Part shown: positions 58,615-64,000 of the stretch, one piece after another
Layout of the letters: the number at the start of each line of letters is the position of its first letter
Position numbering within the stretch: the first letter of the stretch is position 1
Notes under the pieces: model-generated
What the model saw: only the letters and a program-made list of their open reading frames with translations
The model's database searches: none
Told to the model about the DNA's origin: nothing
Assembly (NCBI GenBank): GCA_012934845.2
Contig: WNNJ02001911.1
Location: 310,001 to 374,000 of the forward strand
Origin: Pomphorhynchus laevis
Taxonomy: Eukaryota > Acanthocephala > Palaeacanthocephala > Echinorhynchida > Pomphorhynchidae
Length of the DNA stretch: 64,000 nt
Direction: 5' to 3'
Translations under genes and position numbers: made by a program

Positions 58615-58855
58615 ATCACGGCCTCAGGTCCAGAGGGATCTGAGCCCCCGGCCGCACAAGCGCCCCGCTCTCTGACTGAACCATTCGGGGTCTCTCAAAC
58701 CCCATAGAGTCTAGTCAAGGCGGACCATGGTTGGTAATCTCGAAATGAGAAGCTTAAGAAACCTTAGTATTTGCTCTGGGGGACGTTCTCTTGAGAAGAA
58801 GACTAATCCTGAGATAGCCCAAGTACCCCAATGGCGCACTTGGGTAAATTTTCTT
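58615..58855 (-). mobile_element. LINE-B fragment 7 (3' end of ORF2)
   Basis: Minus-strand match to the LINE-B C-terminus and early 3' UTR: 'cggcctcaggtccagaggga', 'tgaaccattcggggtctct' and 'aagactaatcctgagatagc'. It interrupts the family of 370-bp repeats. Confidence 0.75.
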
Positions 58856-58899
58856 ATTATTCTTCGTTTATATACGAATTGTATAGTGGACAGTAAACC

Positions 58900-59710
58900 G
58901 AAAGCTTTTTTTACTACTGTGAATATTTTTTGCTTACACGAGCCGTATTACTTCATTATTCGGTTTCATTTTATCCTCGTTTGGTTATATTTTGATCCTA
59001 ACAGCATCATTGTACACTACAATCAGCGTGCGCGAATATTATCAGCAGTGAGCACACGCCTACATTTTGTGTTTCGGCCCTGTTACTGTTTCTGCTGAAT
59101 TCTTTGTCACCGAAGTTCTGGTTTATATTTGGCTTATATGCTCAAGTACACAATTTATGTGTTCTATAGTTGGTGTAGGCCGTAACTTTTATTTGCAATT
59201 CAAACCCACCACACACCGAATTATTTATTTTTTTGTTCCTATACGAATTGTTTACCGGACAGTAACCCGTAAGCTGTCTTTTTTACTATTGTGAAGATTC
59301 ATTGCTTACACAAAACAAATTACTTCATTAGTCGGTTTCATATTATCTTCGTGTGGTTCTTTCAATTCTATCAGCATAATTGTACACTATAATCAGCGTG
59401 GGTGTACATCATCAGCAGTGAGCCCACGCCTACATTTTGTGTGTCGGTTCTGTTACTCTTCCTGCTGAATTCCTTGTCGTCGCATTTTTTGTTTTTATTT
59501 AGATTAAATACCAAATTACGCAATTTGTGTTCAATAGTTGGTGTGAGCAGTAACTATTATTGGCAATTCGAATCCACCACACACCGAATTTTTTTTATTC
59601 GTTCCTACACGAATAGTTCACCGGACAATAAGCCGTAATCTGTCTTTTGTCTATTGTGGAGATTCATTGAATACACGAGCCGTATTACTTCATTGGTCGG
59701 TTTCAACGTA
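58900..59710. repeat. Tandem repeat of about 370 bp (two units) with GCGTG/CACGC hairpins
   Basis: Units start with CGGTTTCAT at about 58959 and 59336, and a third start at 59697. Shared landmarks are TTGTACACTACAATCAGCGT, ATCAGCAGTGAGCCCACGCC and CCACACACCGAATT. In the second unit GCGTGGG pairs with CCCACGC across about 20 bases; the first has GCGTG with CACGC. Weak frames inside the units are not conserved between them. Confidence 0.8.
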
Positions 59711-59949
59711 TATAAAGTACATATTTAAAATGTACTTTGTACATTTATATCGGATACAAAGTACATATTTTAAATCAACTTCAAAGAAAATAATATCTAG
59801 TTTTGAAATATAAAAAAAATAGATCTTTTCTTTAAGGTACACAAAGAAAAAAGGCCATACATCGATAAAACTATAGTATCGTGAATGGAACACTAATTGA
59901 ACCTTTATCACGCTACGTTCATCAACAATTGTTAACTTTATCAGAAGTT

Positions 59950-60560
59950 TTTAAAAAGCATTACAGATTTTGGTCCGTTTTCCTGTTCGTGTTGTTAAAT
60001 ACAAGTTGACACGTAATTCTTTTAGAGTATTTTTCCAGATTAATGTAACGTCACCAGCTGTTGTATTCTTTTAGCCACTATATGTGAAGTGATGAATTTT
60101 AGCATCAGTGCTAGAGTTTTTGCTCGTCTTGATGTTACAGCTGAACACAACTATGTTTGCTTGTTCAGCAACCTTAGTAAATTGATGAAATAAGGAGTGA
60201 TAGCAAACGTGCTATCTTGTGAAGCCACTCTTATGTCAGAGTGGTTACTAATCCTCCAAGAATAGTACTGGTAACCGACGGAGGAGCGTGCGCTTTGCGA
60301 TTTCCCTTCAGAGGTTTACTAAGGACCAAATACTGTCGAAGTTGTGTAGCTACAGGGTCCCACTGATGAGAATACCATGTTGCGATGAGTAGACAGGTTG
60401 AAACGCCCAATTAGGGGCTAGCCGTTTTGTAGGCGCATTCCGGGTTAAGCTTTCCGAATAAGTTTAAAAAAAGCATTACAGGCTTTAGTCCTATTTCCTG
60501 TTCGTGCTGTAAATAAAAGTTGAAACAAAATTCTTTCAGATTAATTTTTCCAAATTGTCA
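59950..60560. repeat. Element with about 90-bp direct terminal repeats and structured interior
   Basis: 'aaaaagcattacagattttg...tcctgttcgtgttgtaaat' at about 59953 recurs at about 60468 with some substitutions. Between the repeats are two adjacent perfect hairpins, GATAGCA/TGCTATC (60199-60216) and CCACTCT/AGAGTGG (60225-60244), then a possible H-type pseudoknot: GTTAC (60244-60248) with GTAAC (60271-60275) crossing CCTCC (60253-60257) with GGAGG (60280-60284). A non-autonomous terminal-repeat element is one reading. Confidence 0.5.
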
Positions 60561-60988
60561 AATTTGTTAGATACTGTAGATTCCTTTATTAAAAACAGTA
60601 TTAATCTTGTAATTGATATTATTAAAGATAAATACAAATGGCCAAAGATTACAATTCCAAACATGATATGTTACCAATTTGTATACAAACATACCTATAA
60701 AACAGTTTATATGCAATAAAAAGAGCTATGATTAAAGCTAAATTGAATACTGATAAATTGCAATTACAGTTTAATAGCAATTGTTACAAACCTCTCATTG
60801 AAAACGGATAATAATTTAAAACGAAATTCTTAGTATTCGACGAGCATGAACACTAAAGTCTGATTTTGAAATTCGTGTAAAAATTGCAATTAACATACTT
60901 ATGAAAATAAGCTAATCTGCGATTTTATAACGGTACTCCGTATTGTAGCACAGCGGGTCAGTTATTTCAGCGCTTGTCCGTCGCACTG

Positions 60989-62716
60989 ATGAGAGGAAAT
61001 GCTAAAGCGATCCTCAAAAGTCTTGACGAGATGGGCCAACCCTTACTAGAGAAAAGTCTTGGATTTTGTGACGACCCATCTCCGCGACTCTTTTCTTTGA
61101 GCAACCTTGCACAGCCCGAGGCCCAGTCAGTTGAGATAGTTCATGACTCCAATATTCGGTCAGCTTCCGTCGTCAAAGGCGACCATTCTGAGGTTGACAT
61201 GCCTGTCCTGCAACTCATGTCTCCACGACGACCTTCGGCATATCACTCAACATCTAAACAATCAAATAATGCTTCTTTGTCACTTCAGCAATCACCAACA
61301 ATTAAGGAGGGGTTGATATCGCTTCAACCGAATATTGATCAACATACCTATGGAACTGCAACATTATCCAGATTAACACTTGCACCATTTTTGAACCTTC
61401 CATTTGGAAATTCAAATTGTACTGAAATACAACAAAATATTTTTGGCACTATTCAGACAAATCCACATGCAGTTCAAAACCTTCTAAGTAATAATTTGGC
61501 TCAAAGACTTATGAGTAATCCTGCATTGCTTAGTTCAATTAAGCTTAACAATCCACAAATGCAAAGAGTGAGGGAGCAGAACCACGAGGTTTCACAATTC
61601 GTTAACAATCCGGATTTAATGTGTCAAACAATGGAAATGATTCGTATTCCTACAACTATACAGGAAATTACGAGAAACCATGACAGAGCCCTGATTAACC
61701 TTGAGAGATTACCGAGCGGATATAAAGTTCGACAGAGAATTTATCGCGATTTTCAAGAACCAATGCTTAATGTGGCACATGAGCAGTTTGGCGATAACCC
61801 TCTGAATACTTATTCTAGTTCATCTGGTACAGCTAACACTAGTCAAGTAGGAACTGAAAATACAAACCTCCTGCCAAACCCGGTGGCATCTCAGAATACT
61901 ACATTTCAAATCGATTCGTCTAGTTCATATGTATCTAATTCAAACCGTTTAGAGTCGCCTTTGCAATCTACGTCAAGCGAAAACACTAATCGGTATTCTA
62001 CGATGAACCCTCAACAATTATTAGTAGTCGATGCTGAAAATCCTCTCATGTTATTCGACATGTTGCGGGCATCCAGTTTTAACCCAAATATGAATAATTC
62101 TCTTTGCGATCCTGGTATTCTACTTAATCTGCTTAAGATTCTTCTTAATCTGCTGCGTACATATGAATTTATACAGGACGAAGGACAAAGAGAACAAGTA
62201 CATCGTGTAATTCATGAGTTTATGAGTCAGTGGCCAATACCTGAAATTTGTGCTCTATGCACAAATACTCGAGCATTGAGGACGATTGTACAAATTCTAA
62301 AGAATCTAATTCGTCTTAGGGACACATCCCCACAAGTATATTCACAGTTGATATCTTCAAATATAAGCGGTCTAGTCGATAATCAAATGAATAGTCAACC
62401 TACTTCATCTGATGTGGATTCTTTTCGATCACCAAGCAATAGACAAACAGCTTATGCAACAACAGTATTTCAAAATTTACAATACTCAAATCAAGATTAT
62501 ACTGCTTCGTTGTTTCAACCATTAGATCGTCTTCATCTCCAGCAACATCAGCCGACAAATCAACAACCAAACCAAACTCAAGAACATCTTTATGCATCCG
62601 AACTTGTACAAATGCAGACATTGGGATTCCATAGCCGTGATACTAATCTGGAAGAGCTTGCTGCATCTATGGGGGACGCAAAAATGGCTGTGGAACGTAA
62701 TGAAGATTTTGATTGA
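60989..62716 (+). CDS. Ubiquilin-like protein without ubiquitin-like domain, single exon
   Basis: Ubiquilins shuttle ubiquitinated clients to the proteasome through an N-terminal UBL, central STI1 repeats and a C-terminal UBA. This frame encodes 575 residues from the first in-frame ATG at 60989. The open frame extends upstream to 60911 without another ATG, and a TTTCAG just before 60971 could instead be a splice acceptor. The STI1-like core is clear at about 61450-61810: NPHAVQNLLSNNLAQRLMSN, NNPDLMCQTMEMIRIPTTIQ, NHDRALINLERLPSGY and FQEPMLNVAHEQFGDNP. The UBA is at about 62590-62700 (ELVQMQTLGF, then NLEELAASMGDAKMAVERN); it stops early and has LGF for MGF. No UBL precedes the core; the first 100 residues are Ser/Pro-rich and unique. 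A diverged retrocopy-derived paralogue is most likely; similar young ubiquilin genes in other animals are often testis-specific. A missing upstream UBL exon is the alternative. AATAAA occurs at 63069. Confidence 0.85.
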   Translation: MRGNAKAILKSLDEMGQPLLEKSLGFCDDPSPRLFSLSNLAQPEAQSVEIVHDSNIRSASVVKGDHSEVDMPVLQLMSPRRPSAYHSTSKQSNNASLSLQQSPTIKEGLISLQPNIDQHTYGTATLSRLTLAPFLNLPFGNSNCTEIQQNIFGTIQTNPHAVQNLLSNNLAQRLMSNPALLSSIKLNNPQMQRVREQNHEVSQFVNNPDLMCQTMEMIRIPTTIQEITRNHDRALINLERLPSGYKVRQRIYRDFQEPMLNVAHEQFGDNPLNTYSSSSGTANTSQVGTENTNLLPNPVASQNTTFQIDSSSSYVSNSNRLESPLQSTSSENTNRYSTMNPQQLLVVDAENPLMLFDMLRASSFNPNMNNSLCDPGILLNLLKILLNLLRTYEFIQDEGQREQVHRVIHEFMSQWPIPEICALCTNTRALRTIVQILKNLIRLRDTSPQVYSQLISSNISGLVDNQMNSQPTSSDVDSFRSPSNRQTAYATTVFQNLQYSNQDYTASLFQPLDRLHLQQHQPTNQQPNQTQEHLYASELVQMQTLGFHSRDTNLEELAASMGDAKMAVERNEDFD

Positions 62717-63752
62717 TTTTATATTGTCAGTCAGGTCAAAGGTTTTCAAAACATTTGATAGCTCGCAGAAGTTAAATAATACTACTATGATATTAAATAA
62801 CCATTCTTATTGGGCAATGGAAAAATAAGAATATGCTATAATTAAAAAAGAAAATGATAAGTTATTTACCCCAACAATTACAATCAAAATGTACTATTTA
62901 AAAACATTTGTGAGACGTTGCAAGTTTTAGCAAGGCGCAACAATTTGATGTGTAATCACTTAAAGAACCAAATCAATTCAGAAGAAGCAGTTCATATTGA
63001 TTGGAACATGGCGCTGAGTGTTTAGAATACGCAATATATCGTAGAACGATCAATACAACTCCAAATATAATAAAACAAGAAAACTTATTGATATATTTAA
63101 TACAGAGCATTACGTGAATTAAAATTAGAACAATACTATTAAATAAATTCAGGATGGGACTCTCACAAAAGTAAACATTTCAATATGTTTTTGAGTTTTA
63201 ACATGAAGTCAGAAACAAGCAGCAAACAACTTTATATAGAAAGTATCACTATATGGGTGATCACAATGCTGTCGGCTCGTTTTATTCTTTATAAAAGATG
63301 TAGAAAGTATCAATAGTTGATTGATCCTGACAGGATATAAAGAATAGCAATGTATAAGACATAAGCGAAAGCATGTTCTAAATCATCCGCAGTTTAGAAA
63401 ATTCTAGAAACTGTAGTTTAATTTTCTGCGCTACTTGAATAGCAAAAGACTGGTTATCTTTGCTAGTTGAATAGATATAGTAAATTGAGCTATGGCGGGC
63501 AGATGTTATAGCAAATGGGAATCTGCTGTATATATGTAATAGATTTCAGTCGCTTGACGTCTGACATTCACTGATGAGATCCAATAAAATCGAAATCGGT
63601 TTGGAAGATGACCGACAGCTCTAGAATATATTGCAACATCAGGTTCTGTGCATTGCTATTCTCCTATTTAGTAGCACTGTTTCGAATGAATAGTTTATCT
63701 TAAATATATTAAAATTGCAGGTTTCCTGCACTATATATATAGTTATCACAAA
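62717..63752. other. 3' flank of the ubiquilin-like gene
   Basis: No gene. AATAAA at 63069-63074 is a possible poly(A) signal. A CTGATGA...GAAA string at about 63560-63595 is discussed among the rejected items. Confidence 0.5.
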
Positions 63753-63827
63753 AGCAGTCGAAATGTACCATAATCACTTCATCCGACTGACGATGACTGC
63801 TGGGTTGTTAGGAACGTCTCGGAGTGA
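63753..63827 (+). ncRNA. Hammerhead-like ribozyme with permuted strand order (HH-P copy 3)
   Basis: Diverged copy. Stem II strand b AGCAGTC (63753-63759), GAAA (63760-63763), stem III strand a TGTACC (63764-63769), stem I strand a TCA-TCCGA (63779-63786), core CTGACGA (63787-63793, allowed since position 7 is free), stem II strand a GACTGCT (63795-63801), stem III strand b GGAACG (63811-63816), U-C with cleavage after 63818, stem I strand b TCGGA-G-TGA (63819-63827). Stem II has 7 pairs and stem I 5+3 pairs around the same bulged G. Stem III has 5 of 6 (one mismatch, one G-U). Compared with copy 2, stem II and stem I changed on both strands and kept pairing. Confidence 0.68.
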
Positions 63828-64000
63828 TACATTAGACTGATGGAGCTAATGATCGAAGTCCAGTTATTTAGCAGCAAATATGGATTAAAAATCAATCGTA
63901 GCCAGTTTTGGCTCCTGAACGACAGTCTCAAGCGATTTTTCGCACTAACAATTTAGATAAAATAACGCATTACTTTTGGAATCCTGTAAGAAATTCAGTG

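Noticed and set aside
58727-59638. Plus-strand frames of 75-123 codons
   Set aside because: They lie over a LINE-B fragment and the 370-bp repeats, and are not conserved between repeat units.
60355-60415. CTGATGA and GAAAC about 30 bases apart at 60.37-60.40 kb, with a GCCC/GGGC hairpin after it
   Set aside because: Stem II does not pair, and the hairpin after GAAAC lacks the adjacent C-G pair and GUH. Kept only as a curiosity within the 59.95-60.56 kb element.
63545-63600. Possible extra hammerhead: GTC, TGA/TCA stem I, CTGATGA, GAT/ATC stem II, GAAA in normal order
   Set aside because: Stem III does not form (only one wobble pair next to the core) and stems I and II are three pairs each. 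CTGATGA alone is expected several times by chance in 64 kb.

Overview
This is a 64-kb AT-rich eukaryotic window, most probably from an arthropod. The host genes support this: two tandem HMGB/DSP1-type genes with short introns and a ubiquilin-type gene. The repeats are APE-class LINEs, Penelope-like fragments and satellites. I cannot name the species. Host coding sequence is under 10% of the window; the rest is a graveyard of nested repeats.

Layout. 1-17.8 kb: four copies of a CR1/L2-group LINE (one nearly intact, 5764-10165), an older CR1-like LINE cut in two by one of them, a fragment of an endonuclease-bearing retroelement, and two satellites (about 111 bp and about 92 bp units). 17.8-25.8 kb: a GCA/GAGA-rich low-complexity stretch, a 146-bp satellite with 292-bp higher-order units, Penelope-like (PLE) fragments and a long (AT)n tract. 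26.4-35 kb: two tandem HMGB/DSP1 genes with identical intron positions; the second has a long Q/N/A/H-rich C-terminus. 35.4-51.2 kb: a cluster of one Jockey/I-like LINE family ('LINE-B') in both orientations; one copy is bounded by an 11-bp target-site duplication. 52-57.3 kb: a Gypsy fossil, PLE reverse-transcriptase scraps and several hammerhead ribozymes. 58-60.6 kb: hairpin-bearing repeats. 61-62.7 kb: a single-exon ubiquilin-like gene without a ubiquitin-like domain.

Most unusual content. There are two hammerhead families. The first has normal strand order (type III) at 53.0, 53.3, 53.4 and 55.9 kb; two copies form a near-perfect palindrome, and the family lies among PLE scraps, as expected from known PLE biology. 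The second (26.8 kb minus, 56.9 kb plus, 63.8 kb plus) carries every hammerhead core strand and all three helices, with compensatory changes between copies. Its strands run in an order (GAAA strand, then CUGAnGA strand, then cleavage strand) that no type I, II or III hammerhead has. All three helices then cross, so it must be a pseudoknot or a domain-swapped dimer. I regard this as the best candidate for something undescribed.
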